DNA of 64,000 nucleotides from Cytophaga sp. FL35 (GCF_014349235.1 NZ_JACSOH010000001.1:1-64000), one strand, 5' to 3'. Counted from the first letter of the stretch, positions 1-8,704 are shown. Numbers and translations are program-made. The notes: generated by a model from the letters alone, not told the origin.

Positions 1-919
1 TGCTATGGTCTCCCATCATTAAGCCACAAAATTGCAAACCCGTTTGCTCAAACCTTTCGGAGGCATAATTCCATAACCGGACTTTAGCATAATTATTCTT
101 TAAATTGGAATTGTTACTGTCCGCCCCAATATTACACCACTCGCCTAGAACTGCATTTCCTAAATAACCTTCATGCCCTTTGCTGGAATACCCAAAAATG
201 ACCGAATTACTTATTTCCCCACACACCTTTCCGTAGGGGCCCACCGTGGTAGCCCCATAAATTTTTGCGCCCATTTTAACTACGGCATTGTTTCCAAGGG
301 CAAAAGCACCGCGTATAAGGTTTCCTTCCCAGATTTGGGAATCTTTTCCTAAATAGATAGGACCGTCAGTGGCATTAAGAATGCTATGTTCAACTTGGGC
401 ACCTTCCTCCGCAAATATTCGTTCTGGATGTATTAGAACATTTGTAGTACTTATGGGAGCACTTTCCCTATCCTCGGTCAAAAGGTTAAAATCTTCCTGA
501 ATTGCTTCGGCGTTCTTAGAAAAAATATCCCACGTATTAATAACTCGTAAGGAATCGCCTTCATATTCTATTGCCTTATAAGATGCTAAATCAACATCAT
601 CCTGCGTATCCTTTGTAAAAAATGCAATGACCTCCTCACCTTGAAAAATGGCCTCTCCTTCTTCTAAACCTTTGACCAATTCTACCAATTCACCATTGGG
701 CAAAAAAGAAGAGTTGATTAAAATATTTTCCTCCATTTCAACCATTGGATACTTTTCCGAGAGATAATCTTCCGTAATGGTGGTAGTGGTATAACCCAAA
801 TACTTTTCCCACTTTTCCCGTATGGTAAGAATACCGATTCTAATATCGGCAACCGGTCTTGTAAAGGTAAAGGGAAGCAGATTATCCCTTACTGTACCAT
901 CAAAAAGTATGTAGTTCAT
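1..919 (-). CDS. GlmU-like protein, partial (C-terminal end lost at window edge)
   Basis: The reading frame starts at the ATG whose complement ends at 919 (MNYILFDG...) and stays open to the window edge, giving about 306 residues. The N-terminal part resembles the nucleotidyltransferase-like domain of the flavobacterial GlmU family (TRPVADIRIG near residue 20). The second half has left-handed beta-helix hexapeptide character: hydrophobic residues recur every six positions in stretches such as IYLGKDSQIWEGNLIRGAF, and GLMMGDHS lies at the edge. The usual GxGTRM nucleotide-binding signature near the N terminus is absent, so sugar-1-phosphate uridylyltransferase activity cannot be claimed. Acyltransferase or sugar-nucleotide metabolism is inferred from the fold only. 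It lies downstream of rpmE2 on the same strand but behind a terminator. Confidence 0.8.
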   Translation of the reverse strand, partial: MNYILFDGTVRDNLLPFTFTRPVADIRIGILTIREKWEKYLGYTTTTITEDYLSEKYPMVEMEENILINSSFLPNGELVELVKGLEEGEAIFQGEEVIAFFTKDTQDDVDLASYKAIEYEGDSLRVINTWDIFSKNAEAIQEDFNLLTEDRESAPISTTNVLIHPERIFAEEGAQVEHSILNATDGPIYLGKDSQIWEGNLIRGAFALGNNAVVKMGAKIYGATTVGPYGKVCGEISNSVIFGYSSKGHEGYLGNAVLGEWCNIGADSNNSNLKNNYAKVRLWNYASERFEQTGLQFCGLMMGDHS

Positions 920-1042
920 TCGTTTTATTTTCGATAAAATTAAGTAATCTAATCACGATGAACTTTTTAAATTATTGTTATCTGGACAAAAATCATCAAA
1001 CCATCCAAATTTAAATGGGGCATATGGAGCATAGAAAACAAA

Positions 1043-1066
1043 AACGCCCCCAATATTGGAGGCGTT
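1043..1066 (-). terminator. Rho-independent terminator of rpmE2
   Basis: On the minus strand AACGCCTCC pairs with GGGGGCGTT around a 2-4 nt loop (one G-T wobble, 11-bp stem), followed by TTTGTTTT. It lies 23 bp after the rpmE2 stop and separates that gene from the GlmU-like gene. Confidence 0.8.
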
Positions 1067-1088
1067 CTGTTTATCTAGGAAAGCAAGC

Positions 1089-1361
1089 TTATTTCTTTTC
1101 AGCAGCTGGCTTTTTCTTAAATTTCTCGTATTTGCTTTTGAACTTATCAATACGTCCTGCAGTATCCAAGAATTTGGCCTTACCAGTATAGAACGGATGA
1201 GAAGTTCTGGAAATTTCTAATTTCACCAAAGGATATTCAACACCATCAACTTCAATGGTCTCTTTGGTATTAGCTGTAGATTTGGTTAAGAACACGTCAT
1301 CGTTTGACATGTCTTTAAAGGCTACCAACCTATAATTTTCTGGGTGTATGTCTTTTTTCAT
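1089..1361 (-). CDS. rpmE2: 50S ribosomal protein L31 type B
   Basis: A 90-residue protein beginning [11 protein letters not shown], with the L31 core TSHPFYTGK and a FDTAGR-like turn ([10 protein letters not shown]). It contains no cysteines, so it is the zinc-free type B (C-minus) form of this large-subunit protein. In other bacteria that form can replace zinc-binding L31 under zinc limitation. The basic lysine-rich tail (KKKPAAEKK) makes it slightly longer than the common 80-85 residues. It is monocistronic, with a clear promoter about 50 bp upstream and its own terminator. Identification is very secure; regulation by zinc is not visible here. Confidence 0.97.
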   Translation of the reverse strand: MKKDIHPENYRLVAFKDMSNDDVFLTKSTANTKETIEVDGVEYPLVKLEISRTSHPFYTGKAKFLDTAGRIDKFKSKYEKFKKKPAAEKK

Positions 1362-1412
1362 CTAATTTAAAATTTTACGCACCCATTCCGACAGGCACTC
1401 ATTTTAAGGCTG

Positions 1413-1442
1413 CAAATTTAGACATTTTTAAACAACCAACAA
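1413..1442 (-). promoter_or_regulatory. Bacteroidota-type promoter for rpmE2
   Basis: On the minus strand a TAAATTTG box (1420-1413) matches the Bacteroidota -7 consensus TAnnTTTG. A TTG at 1442-1440 lies 19 nt upstream as the -33 element. The implied start near 1406 leaves a 5' leader of about 45 nt before rpmE2. Confidence 0.65.
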
Positions 1443-1539
1443 TTTATTTCCGCAAAAAAGAAATAAAAAAGTCTATCTTTAAATGTAACAAAAATCTAAA
1501 CTCCCCTACTAACGCAAAACAACCTAAATAAAAAGTACA

Positions 1540-2061
1540 ATGGAAGAAAATCTACCCAAACCAGCTAAATTCTCCCTTAATTATGGATTGATAACCGGAG
1601 GTATAGGAATTATTTTTGGTATAATGTTATATACCATGGACATGCACTATGAAAGAGGTATGGCCGTTCAAGGAACCCAAATTGCCATTCTTGCTGCCGG
1701 TATCATCTTGGCCATTGTTCAATTCAAGAAAGCGAACCTAACTTTTTTAACGTTATCCGAAGCCCTAAAGATTGGCGCCGGAGTTGCTTTAATCTCCGGA
1801 ATTTTGGGGATTATATACTTTTTTGTTTTCTCAAACTATGTGGAGCCAGATTTTATGGACAACATGTATGAGATTGGAAAACAACAAGCCCTGGCGGACA
1901 ATCCAAAACTTACCCCTGAGCAAATAGACCAAGGTATTGAGATGCAGAAGAAGTTTGCATGGATATCCTACCCGATCATTATCATTTTCAATGTCATCAT
2001 TGGTTTGGTCATAGGTTTAATTACCGGTCTAATTCTTAAAAAACAAAAGCCTGCGTATTAA
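1540..2061 (+). CDS. DUF4199 family membrane protein
   Basis: A 173-residue integral membrane protein with about four hydrophobic segments (roughly 15-32, 44-60, 73-98 and 139-166). A polar loop (100-138) between segments three and four carries a long helix with YEIGKQQALADNPKLTPEQ. This layout and the C-terminal LVIGLITGLILKKQ match the DUF4199 family, common in Bacteroidota and of unknown function. It lies 41 bp upstream of the GT2 gene, a conserved-looking pairing in flavobacteria that hints at a role in envelope lipid or sugar handling, but that is only context. The start has an A-rich upstream sequence and no Shine-Dalgarno. Confidence 0.85.
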   Translation: MEENLPKPAKFSLNYGLITGGIGIIFGIMLYTMDMHYERGMAVQGTQIAILAAGIILAIVQFKKANLTFLTLSEALKIGAGVALISGILGIIYFFVFSNYVEPDFMDNMYEIGKQQALADNPKLTPEQIDQGIEMQKKFAWISYPIIIIFNVIIGLVIGLITGLILKKQKPAY

Positions 2062-2072
2062 CTGCAAAGTTG

Positions 2073-2080
2073 TACTTTTG
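2073..2080 (+). promoter_or_regulatory. -7 promoter box upstream of the GT2 gene
   Basis: TACTTTTG matches TAnnTTTG exactly, 22 bp before the GT2 start and inside the 41-bp gap after the DUF4199 gene. No convincing -33 TTG is seen at the right distance, so it may be a weak internal promoter. Confidence 0.4.
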
Positions 2081-2102
2081 GGCAGACCTATAGAATAATT
2101 GC

Positions 2103-3077
2103 ATGGATCTGTCCATAATCATACCTCTCCTAAACGAGGAAGAATCACTTATTGAACTTTATGATTGGATCGTAAAGGTGATGCGATCAAAGGGGTATTC
2201 CTATGAAATAATTTTTATAGATGATGGGAGTACGGATAGTTCTTGGACCAAAATCTCTGAAATTTCCTTACAAGATTTACATGTCAAGGGTATTAGATTT
2301 GTAAAGAACTTTGGTAAGTCGCAGGCTTTGCACGCCGGTTTTAAAGCGGCAAGGGGCCGGGTGGTTATCACAATGGATGCCGATTTACAAGATAATCCGG
2401 AAGAAATACCTGAATTGTACCGACTTATTCATGAGGAAAAGTTTGATTTGGTGTCAGGTTGGAAAAAGAAAAGGTTTGATTCCGTTCTATCCAAAAATTT
2501 GCCATCCAAACTTTTCAATTGGGCGGCCAGGCAAACCTCCGGAGTACAACTCAATGATTTTAATTGTGGATTAAAGGCTTTTGATCAACGTGTAATCAAA
2601 AACATTGAAGTCTCTGGAGAAATGCATAGGTATATACCAGTATTGGCCAAAAATGCGGGCTTCAGTAAAATTGGAGAAAAAATAGTACAGCACCAGGCTA
2701 GAAAATACGGTAAGACCAAATTTGGAATGGAACGCTTTATCAACGGATTTTTAGACCTACTTACCATTTGGTTCGTTTCCAAATTTGGAAAACAACCTAT
2801 GCACTTATTTGGTGCACTTGGCGTATTAATGTTCATTGTAGGCTTTGGCTTTGCTATTTATTTGGGCATAGACAAACTCTTTATCAATCCTACAGGGAGA
2901 TTGATAACGGATCGTCCGCAGTTTTTCATTTCCTTAACCGCCATGATTTTGGGAACACAATTATTTTTAGCAGGTTTTTTGGGGGAAATGTTAATACGTT
3001 CCAAGAAAAACGAGAACCGTTATAATGTTTCCGAAGAAATTAACCTTCAGCCGAAGGAAAAACAATATTCTTCTTAA
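2103..3077 (+). CDS. Glycosyltransferase family 2, DPM1/GtrB-like
   Basis: A 324-residue protein with an N-terminal GT-A domain: LSIIIPLLNEEESL at the start, DDGSTD near residue 40, and the metal-binding MDADLQDNPEEIPEL near residue 91. QARKYGKTKFG near residue 198 is typical of polyprenyl-phosphate sugar transferases. Two transmembrane helices follow (about 233-257 and 274-300). This is the layout of GtrB/DPM1-type enzymes, which move a sugar from a nucleotide donor to a polyprenyl phosphate at the inner face of the membrane. Donor and downstream acceptor are unknown. It heads a run with a phosphosugar mutase and an ABC exporter-like protein, fitting cell-envelope glycan or lipid assembly. 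Confidence 0.9.
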   Translation: MDLSIIIPLLNEEESLIELYDWIVKVMRSKGYSYEIIFIDDGSTDSSWTKISEISLQDLHVKGIRFVKNFGKSQALHAGFKAARGRVVITMDADLQDNPEEIPELYRLIHEEKFDLVSGWKKKRFDSVLSKNLPSKLFNWAARQTSGVQLNDFNCGLKAFDQRVIKNIEVSGEMHRYIPVLAKNAGFSKIGEKIVQHQARKYGKTKFGMERFINGFLDLLTIWFVSKFGKQPMHLFGALGVLMFIVGFGFAIYLGIDKLFINPTGRLITDRPQFFISLTAMILGTQLFLAGFLGEMLIRSKKNENRYNVSEEINLQPKEKQYSS

Positions 3078-3109
3078 ATTTAGATACTAAAAATCACGAA
3101 CTATATACT

Positions 3110-4819
3110 ATGGATGCCATTTTAAACACTGCCAAAAGTTGGCTTACAGATTTCTTTGATCCCGCCGTAAAACAAGAAATTCAAGATCTTATCGCTAACG
3201 ATACCGAAGAACTCAAAGACCGTTTCTATAAGAACATGGAGTTTGGTACCGGCGGTATGCGCGGTGTAATGGGGGTTGGCACCAATAGAATCAATAAATA
3301 TACTTTAGGGAAAAGTACTCAGGGGCTAAGTAATTACCTTAAGAAGATCTATGCGGGAGATGATATAAAAGTGGTAATCGCTTTTGATTGCCGTAATAAT
3401 AGTGACACTTTGGCTAGAACGGTTGCAGAGGTACTATCGGCCAACGGTATTAATGTGTACCTATTTTCTAGTTTGAGAACCACACCGGAATTATCTTTTG
3501 CCGTAAGGCACTTAGGTTGCCATGCAGGTATAGTCTTGACGGCATCCCACAACCCGCCGGAATATAATGGCTATAAAGTGTACTGGACCGATGGTGGACA
3601 AATTGTACCGCCACAGGATGGCGAAATAATTTCTGAAATCAATGCCTTGGCCTATGAAGATATCAACTTCAACGCCAACGATTCCTTGATTCAATTAATA
3701 GATAAAGAAGTAGACGAAGCCTTTTTTGAAGCCTCGGTAAACAACGGAAATTTCAATGCCCCGGGAAAAGATGAATTTAAAATCGTTTTCACTTCGTTGC
3801 ACGGAACATCTATTACCGCTATACCGGAAGTTTTAAAACGTGCCGGTTATAAAAATGTAACTATTATTGAAGAACAAGCAGAACCCAATGGTAATTTCCC
3901 GACGGTGAAATCCCCTAATCCTGAAGAATCGGAAGCGTTATCCATGGCCATTAAAAAAGCTGAAGAGATTGGTGCAGATATGGTGGTAGGTACCGATCCC
4001 GATAGTGACCGCTTAGGAATTGCCGTAAGAAATTTAGAAGGTGAAATGGAAATTGTAAATGGCAACCAAGCCATGATACTCATGACCAAATTTCTTTTGG
4101 AACAACAAAAACTCAAAGGGTTTAAAGACAATGAATTTGTAGCGACTACGATTGTTTCTACCCCAATGATGGAAGCCATGGCCAAGGCTTATGGTGTAGA
4201 ATTTAAAACGGCCCTTACCGGATTTAAATGGATCGGCAAAATGATCAAGGATTTTCCAGAATCACATTTTATTGGAGGAGGGGAAGAAAGTTTTGGTTAT
4301 ATGGTGGGTGACTTTGTCAGGGATAAAGACGCCGTTACCTCTACCCTCTTGGCCTGTGAAATTGCCTCCCAAGCGAAAGCAAACGGAAGCTCTTTCTATA
4401 AGGACCTCATTCAATGCTATGTTGATTACGGCTTTTACAAAGAAAAGTTGATATCCATCACCAAAAAAGGTATGAGCGGTGCCGAGGAAATTAAGCAAAT
4501 GCTCAAAGACTTTAAAGAAAATCCCGTTTCCAGTGTGGCAGGTTCCAAAGTAAAATGGATTGAGGATTATAATATGAGTATTGCCAAAAATGTGCTTACC
4601 GGTGAGGAAAAATCCATAGATATTCCAAAATCAAATGTATTGATTTACGAAACGGAAGATGGTACTCGAATCGCAGCTAGGCCCAGTGGTACGGAACCTA
4701 AAGTAAAATTTTACATTAGTACGAATGCAAATTTGGACCGTGCGGCCGACTTTAAAAAGGTTTCTGCGAACCTTGACGATAAAATAAATACCATATTGGG
4801 AGAATTGAACCTCGGTTAA
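3110..4819 (+). CDS. Phosphoglucomutase/phosphomannomutase family (phospho-sugar mutase)
   Basis: A 569-residue enzyme of the alpha-D-phosphohexomutase superfamily, which interconverts hexose-1- and hexose-6-phosphates through a phosphoserine. The active-site motif TASHNPP lies at residues 144-150 with the phosphorylated serine at 146. The magnesium loop DPDSDR lies near 296, the sugar-binding loop GGGEES near 388, and the C-terminal phosphate-binding RPSGTEPK near 525. Length and the N-terminal FGTGGMRG motif point to the long PGM/PMM2-like group rather than the shorter AlgC/GlmM group. Sugar specificity cannot be read. The stop overlaps the next start by one base (TAATG), so translational coupling with the ABC gene is likely. 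Confidence 0.95.
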   Translation: MDAILNTAKSWLTDFFDPAVKQEIQDLIANDTEELKDRFYKNMEFGTGGMRGVMGVGTNRINKYTLGKSTQGLSNYLKKIYAGDDIKVVIAFDCRNNSDTLARTVAEVLSANGINVYLFSSLRTTPELSFAVRHLGCHAGIVLTASHNPPEYNGYKVYWTDGGQIVPPQDGEIISEINALAYEDINFNANDSLIQLIDKEVDEAFFEASVNNGNFNAPGKDEFKIVFTSLHGTSITAIPEVLKRAGYKNVTIIEEQAEPNGNFPTVKSPNPEESEALSMAIKKAEEIGADMVVGTDPDSDRLGIAVRNLEGEMEIVNGNQAMILMTKFLLEQQKLKGFKDNEFVATTIVSTPMMEAMAKAYGVEFKTALTGFKWIGKMIKDFPESHFIGGGEESFGYMVGDFVRDKDAVTSTLLACEIASQAKANGSSFYKDLIQCYVDYGFYKEKLISITKKGMSGAEEIKQMLKDFKENPVSSVAGSKVKWIEDYNMSIAKNVLTGEEKSIDIPKSNVLIYETEDGTRIAARPSGTEPKVKFYISTNANLDRAADFKKVSANLDDKINTILGELNLG

Positions 4820-6642
4820 TGGAGTATTTTAAAAAGATCCTTCGGTTTGCAAAACCATATAGCAAATACGGTTATTTAAATATCTTTTTCAACATCTTGT
4901 ACGCCTTGTTTAGTGCTCTTTCGTTCGCCGCACTAATTCCAATGCTGGACGTGTTGTTCAAGCCTGAAAATAGAGTCACTGTAGAGCCCGTTTATACGGG
5001 CTTCAGTGATATTAAGGACTATCTACAAGCTTATATCAACTTTAGGGTCACGGAGTATTCCGGTGATGATGAAATGAAAGGATTGATATTGGTAATTGGA
5101 CTGGTTCTGGTGCTTTTTCTGCTAAAGAATTTCTTTAATTATTTGGCAATGTACTTTATAACCTTTCTCAGGAACGGGGTTTTAAAGGATATTAGGAACA
5201 AAATGTACAGTAAAATAGTCGAACTGCCTATTTCATTCTATTCTGAAAAACGTAAAGGTGATGTGATTGCTAGGATAACGTCAGATGTACTAGAAATACA
5301 GCATTCCTTTTTGTCTATTTTGGAACTCATAGTAAGAGAACCTTTGACCATCCTTTTCACTATTTTAATTATGTTTGGTATAAGTACCAAGCTTACTCTT
5401 TTTGTTTTCATTTTCATTCCGATTGCAGGGACTATTATTTCCAGAATTGGTAAATCTTTAAAAAAGAAGTCCGATAGGGTTCAAAGGGAACAAGGCGAAT
5501 TCCTTTCCATTGTGGAAGAAACCCTAGGAGGTCTTAGGGTAATCAAAGCTTTTAATTCCGAATCCTACTTTTACAGACTTTTTGATAAATCTACCACTCG
5601 CTTTTTTAGATTTTCAAATACGTTATTGAACCGACAAAATTTGGCTTCCCCAACAGGTGAATTTTTGGGAATATTGGTAATAGGTGTCTTATTGTGGTTT
5701 GGTGGAAAAATGGTTTTAGTTGAAAAGACGTTAGACCCTTCGTCCTTTATTGCCTATATGGGTTTGGCGTACAATATTCTTACTCCCGCGAAAGCTATCA
5801 GCAAGGCTTCGTACGGAGTTAAAAAAGGAAATGCCGCCGCAGAGAGGGTATTGGAGATTCTTGAGACGGAAAACCCTATTTCAGATCGACCCAACGCAAT
5901 TGAAAAAAGTTCATTTGAGAAGGGCATTCACCTTCAAAATGTTTCCTTTAAATACGAGGATGAATACGTTCTTAAGAATTTTAACCTTAAAGTTCCAAAA
6001 GGAAATACGGTGGCCTTGGTAGGTCAATCGGGCAGCGGAAAAAGTACAATTGCCAATTTGGTAACCCGTTTTTATGACGTCAATGAAGGAGAAATTTCCC
6101 TGGATGATCAAAATATCAAGGACATTACTAAAAAGTCCTTACGCTCATTACTAGGCCTTGTTACCCAAGATTCTATTCTATTTAACGATACTGTTGCAAA
6201 GAATATCTCCTTAGGAAAGGAAAATGCTACAGAAGCCGAGATTATGGAAGCGGCAAAAATTGCCAATGCCCATGATTTCATTATGGAACTTCCAAACGGG
6301 TATAATACCAACATTGGGGATAGTGGCAATAAATTGAGCGGTGGGCAAAAGCAACGCCTTTCCATAGCCCGTGCCGTTCTTAAAAACCCACCGATTATGA
6401 TTCTGGACGAGGCTACATCGGCCCTTGATACGGAAAGTGAGCGATTGGTACAGGACGCGTTGGAAAAAATGATGCAGAACAGAACATCCATTGTAATAGC
6501 CCATCGTTTGTCAACGATTCAAAATGCCAATACCATTGTAGTGCTTCAAAAGGGTGAAATTGTGGAACAGGGCACGCATCAGCAGCTCATGGAAAAAGAA
6601 GGGGTCTACAAAAAACTAGTGGCTATGCAATCATTGGATTAG
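4819..6642 (+). CDS. ABC transporter, fused permease-ATPase (MsbA-like exporter)
   Basis: A 607-residue half-transporter. The N-terminal half has about six transmembrane helices (residues 20-345). The C-terminal ATPase has Walker A GQSGSGKST near 402, Q-loop VTQDSILF near 450, signature LSGGQKQR near 507, Walker B IMILDEATSALD near 526 and the H-loop IVIAHRLST near 557. This is the architecture of homodimeric exporters such as MsbA, which flip lipid A or glycolipids from the inner to the outer leaflet. Substrate is not shown by the sequence. One-base overlap with the mutase gene and the GT2 gene upstream suggest an envelope lipid or glycan task, but multidrug export is possible. Confidence 0.92.
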   Translation: MEYFKKILRFAKPYSKYGYLNIFFNILYALFSALSFAALIPMLDVLFKPENRVTVEPVYTGFSDIKDYLQAYINFRVTEYSGDDEMKGLILVIGLVLVLFLLKNFFNYLAMYFITFLRNGVLKDIRNKMYSKIVELPISFYSEKRKGDVIARITSDVLEIQHSFLSILELIVREPLTILFTILIMFGISTKLTLFVFIFIPIAGTIISRIGKSLKKKSDRVQREQGEFLSIVEETLGGLRVIKAFNSESYFYRLFDKSTTRFFRFSNTLLNRQNLASPTGEFLGILVIGVLLWFGGKMVLVEKTLDPSSFIAYMGLAYNILTPAKAISKASYGVKKGNAAAERVLEILETENPISDRPNAIEKSSFEKGIHLQNVSFKYEDEYVLKNFNLKVPKGNTVALVGQSGSGKSTIANLVTRFYDVNEGEISLDDQNIKDITKKSLRSLLGLVTQDSILFNDTVAKNISLGKENATEAEIMEAAKIANAHDFIMELPNGYNTNIGDSGNKLSGGQKQRLSIARAVLKNPPIMILDEATSALDTESERLVQDALEKMMQNRTSIVIAHRLSTIQNANTIVVLQKGEIVEQGTHQQLMEKEGVYKKLVAMQSLD

Positions 6643-6714
6643 AATAAAATTCGACCCGTTCATTAAACCTTTTCTTAGAAGAAAAGTCCAACTTATATAT
6701 TTAAGCCTATTAAT

Positions 6715-7257
6715 TTGGTTACGGAAGAAACCTTAGTACATCAATTACAACAAAAAGAAAGCCTTTCCGAGGCTTTTGAGGTCTTGGTAAACACCTACAA
6801 GACCCAATTATATTGGCATATTAGACAAATTGTAATGAATCATGATGATGCTGATGATGTTTTACAGAACACTTTTATTAAGGTTTATAGGAATATTGAC
6901 GGATTTAAGGGCGAAAGCAAGCTTTATTCCTGGATGTACAGGATAGCTACCAATGAGGCATTGTCATTCTTAAAAAAGAAAGCGCGGCGCAGTGGTTTAA
7001 CGGATGGGGAACTTCAGGAGCAAATCGTCCAAAATTTAGAGGCGGACGTATATTTTGAAGGAGATGAAATTCAACTGAAATTGCAACAAGCCTTGGCCAC
7101 TTTGCCCGAAAAACAAAAATTGGTCTTCAACATGAAATATTTTCAGGAAATGAAATATGAGGAAATTTCCGAAATTCTGGATACTTCTGTAGGAGGCCTC
7201 AAGGCTAGCTATCATTTGGCCGTTAAAAAAATTGAAGCTTTTTTAAAAACCGATTAA
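6715..7257 (+). CDS. RNA polymerase ECF sigma factor
   Basis: About 180 residues. Region 2 spans roughly 25-95 (QLYWHIRQIVMNHDDADDVLQ then GESKLYSWMYRIATNEA) and region 4 roughly 125-175 (LPEKQKLVFNMKYF, then YEEISEILDTSVGGLKASYHLAVKK). This is a typical ECF sigma factor without regions 1 and 3. No ATG is available before region 2; the frame is closed upstream by a TAG at 6676, so a TTG at 6715 is the best start. It is followed at 33 bp by a single-span membrane protein and then a Spy-like periplasmic protein, which suggests an envelope-stress sensing unit. Promoter targets are unknown. Confidence 0.92.
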   Translation: MVTEETLVHQLQQKESLSEAFEVLVNTYKTQLYWHIRQIVMNHDDADDVLQNTFIKVYRNIDGFKGESKLYSWMYRIATNEALSFLKKKARRSGLTDGELQEQIVQNLEADVYFEGDEIQLKLQQALATLPEKQKLVFNMKYFQEMKYEEISEILDTSVGGLKASYHLAVKKIEAFLKTD

Positions 7258-7290
7258 ACCTTTTAAGGTTTTGAATGTCAAATAAAAGCA

Positions 7291-7806
7291 ATGGACAAGA
7301 ATTCAAAAAATAATCCTTTTAAAACGCCCGAAAACTATTTTGGAAGTTTTGAAGACCGCCTTAAAGAAAAAATTACAGAAGGGCAGCCTAACTTTCCCGT
7401 TGAAGAAGGTTTTGGTGTACCCAAGGGTTATTTCAATGATATTCATTCACGCGTCTTGAAGAAGATGGAAGCTTCTGATCCTAAAGTCGTTAAGCTTCCT
7501 CTTTTTAAAAACTACTATTATTTGGGAGCTTCCATTGCCGCCATTCTAATTATTGCCTTGGCCATCAACTTAGGTCTGAACAAGAAGCAACCTACTTTTG
7601 ATGATTTGGCGCACTCTGAAATAGAAGCCTATTTTCAAAACAATGATATTGGCATTACCAGTTATGAACTGGCCGAAGTAATACCCGTAGACCAATTGGA
7701 AGTTTATGATATTGTTGAGGATCAATGGGGCGATGAACAAATGGTAGATTACCTCAATGAGAATATTGAGGATTTTGAATCACTTAATCTCGAATATGAT
7801 GAATAA
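7291..7806 (+). CDS. Single-span membrane protein, probable anti-sigma factor
   Basis: A 171-residue protein with a polar N-terminal domain of about 85 residues, one transmembrane helix (about 88-108, YYYLGASIAAILIIALAINL) and an acidic C-terminal domain outside the cytoplasm. Two short similar motifs, FKTPENYFGSFEDRL and GFGVPKGYFNDIHSRV, occur before the helix; PENYF/PKGYF motifs of this type are common in Bacteroidota proteins encoded next to ECF sigma genes. Position directly after the sigma gene and before a Spy-like gene, together with topology, supports an anti-sigma role. No known anti-sigma fold signature is visible, so this is inference. Confidence 0.7.
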   Translation: MDKNSKNNPFKTPENYFGSFEDRLKEKITEGQPNFPVEEGFGVPKGYFNDIHSRVLKKMEASDPKVVKLPLFKNYYYLGASIAAILIIALAINLGLNKKQPTFDDLAHSEIEAYFQNNDIGITSYELAEVIPVDQLEVYDIVEDQWGDEQMVDYLNENIEDFESLNLEYDE

Positions 7807-8242
7807 AAGTATAATCAAAGTTCTTTTCACTGTTTTTTTCTTAGCCAGCAGCTTGACTTTTGGTCAATCCAAGAAGGACAAGATAAAATCCTTGAAAGTG
7901 GCTTTTATGACAGAAAGACTTGACCTTAGTAGTAAGGAGGCACAAGAATTTTGGCCCTTGTACAATAAATATGAGGAAGACCGAAATGACCTAAGGAGAA
8001 AGCAACACGAAGAAATTAGAACGAAAATTAAGAACGTAAACGATATTTCTGAAAAGGAAGCCAAAGAATTGCTTGACCGGTATTTGAGGTATGAACAAGA
8101 TGAAGAAAAAGTAGAAAAACAGTTTTTGGAATCGGTAAGCAAAGTAATCTCTGCCCGTAAAACAATGCTTTTGTTACGCTCAGAAGAAGAGTTTAAAAAA
8201 GAATTGATAAAAAGGTACCACGAGCGCAGGGGCAATAGATAG
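7799..8242 (+). CDS. Spy/CpxP-like periplasmic protein (sensor of ECF-type sigma factor)
   Basis: About 147 residues starting at MNKSIIKVLF, chosen because a signal peptide (MNKSIIKVLFTVFFLASSLTFGQ) follows immediately; another ATG lies just before at 7796. The mature part is almost entirely charged alpha helix, with LDLSSKEAQEFWPLYNKYEE, which resembles the LTxxF/W repeats of Spy/CpxP-type proteins. The start overlaps the end of the preceding membrane protein by 8 bp, so the two are translationally coupled. In Bacteroidota such proteins are commonly annotated as sensors of ECF-type sigma factor. The expected role is detecting misfolded envelope proteins or metal stress; not proven by sequence. 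Confidence 0.75.
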   Translation: MNKSIIKVLFTVFFLASSLTFGQSKKDKIKSLKVAFMTERLDLSSKEAQEFWPLYNKYEEDRNDLRRKQHEEIRTKIKNVNDISEKEAKELLDRYLRYEQDEEKVEKQFLESVSKVISARKTMLLLRSEEEFKKELIKRYHERRGNR

Positions 8243-8271
8243 AGTAACAAAAATTTCGATAAACAACACGT

Positions 8272-8297
8272 AAAAAGGGGCTTTAAGCCTCTTTTTT
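8272..8297 (+). terminator. Terminator of the ECF sigma operon
   Basis: AAAAAGGGGC pairs with GCCTCTTTTTT around TTTAA, 30 bp after the Spy-like gene. A T6 run completes it; it could work in both directions. Confidence 0.75.
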
Positions 8298-8356
8298 CAT
8301 TAAACCCCTAGCCTATTTCACAGTCTTACATATAGAAACCTTTAAAATTTTAGACT

Positions 8357-8704
8357 ATGAGAAATCTTAAAATTGTACTGTTGTTGGCATTGACCTTTAT
8401 TATCGGCAATCAATCGTTTGCTAATTCAACCGCCACAAGCGTTGAAAAGGAAATTACTAGGGTAAGCCCTAGAACCACTACCAAGATAATTGTGTTCAAA
8501 GGGAAGAAATATCAATTTAAAAATGGAAATTGGTATATAACCAGAGGAAGAAAGTTGGTGGTGGTTCGCCCACCAATAGGAATTAAGGTAAGAACATTAC
8601 CAAGAACAAATAGAGTTGTTTTGGTAAAAGGAAAAAAACGCTATCTATCCAATGGTATCTACTACAAGAAAAGAGGAAGAAACTTTGTAGTTGTCAAAAT
8701 CTAA
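8357..8704 (+). CDS. Small secreted repeat protein, DUF6515-like
   Basis: A 115-residue protein with a signal peptide (residues 1-22, ending NQSFA). The mature part consists of two similar basic units. One runs from VFKGKKYQFKNGNWYITRGR to KLVVVR, the other from VLVKGKKRYLSNGIYYKKRG to NFVVVK, joined by PPIGIKVRTLPRTNR. The pattern of a Gly-Lys turn, Asn-Gly-x-(W/I)-Tyr, a basic pair and a VVV strand, with the PPIG..V..LP linker, matches proteins annotated DUF6515 in Bacteroidota. Function is unknown; periplasmic or surface location is expected. It sits between two terminators, so it is its own transcription unit. Confidence 0.7.
   Translation: MRNLKIVLLLALTFIIGNQSFANSTATSVEKEITRVSPRTTTKIIVFKGKKYQFKNGNWYITRGRKLVVVRPPIGIKVRTLPRTNRVVLVKGKKRYLSNGIYYKKRGRNFVVVKI

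Noticed and set aside
953-1150. Short minus-strand reading frame overlapping the rpmE2 end
   Set aside because: It runs through the rpmE2 terminator in another frame and encodes low-complexity sequence with no family resemblance.
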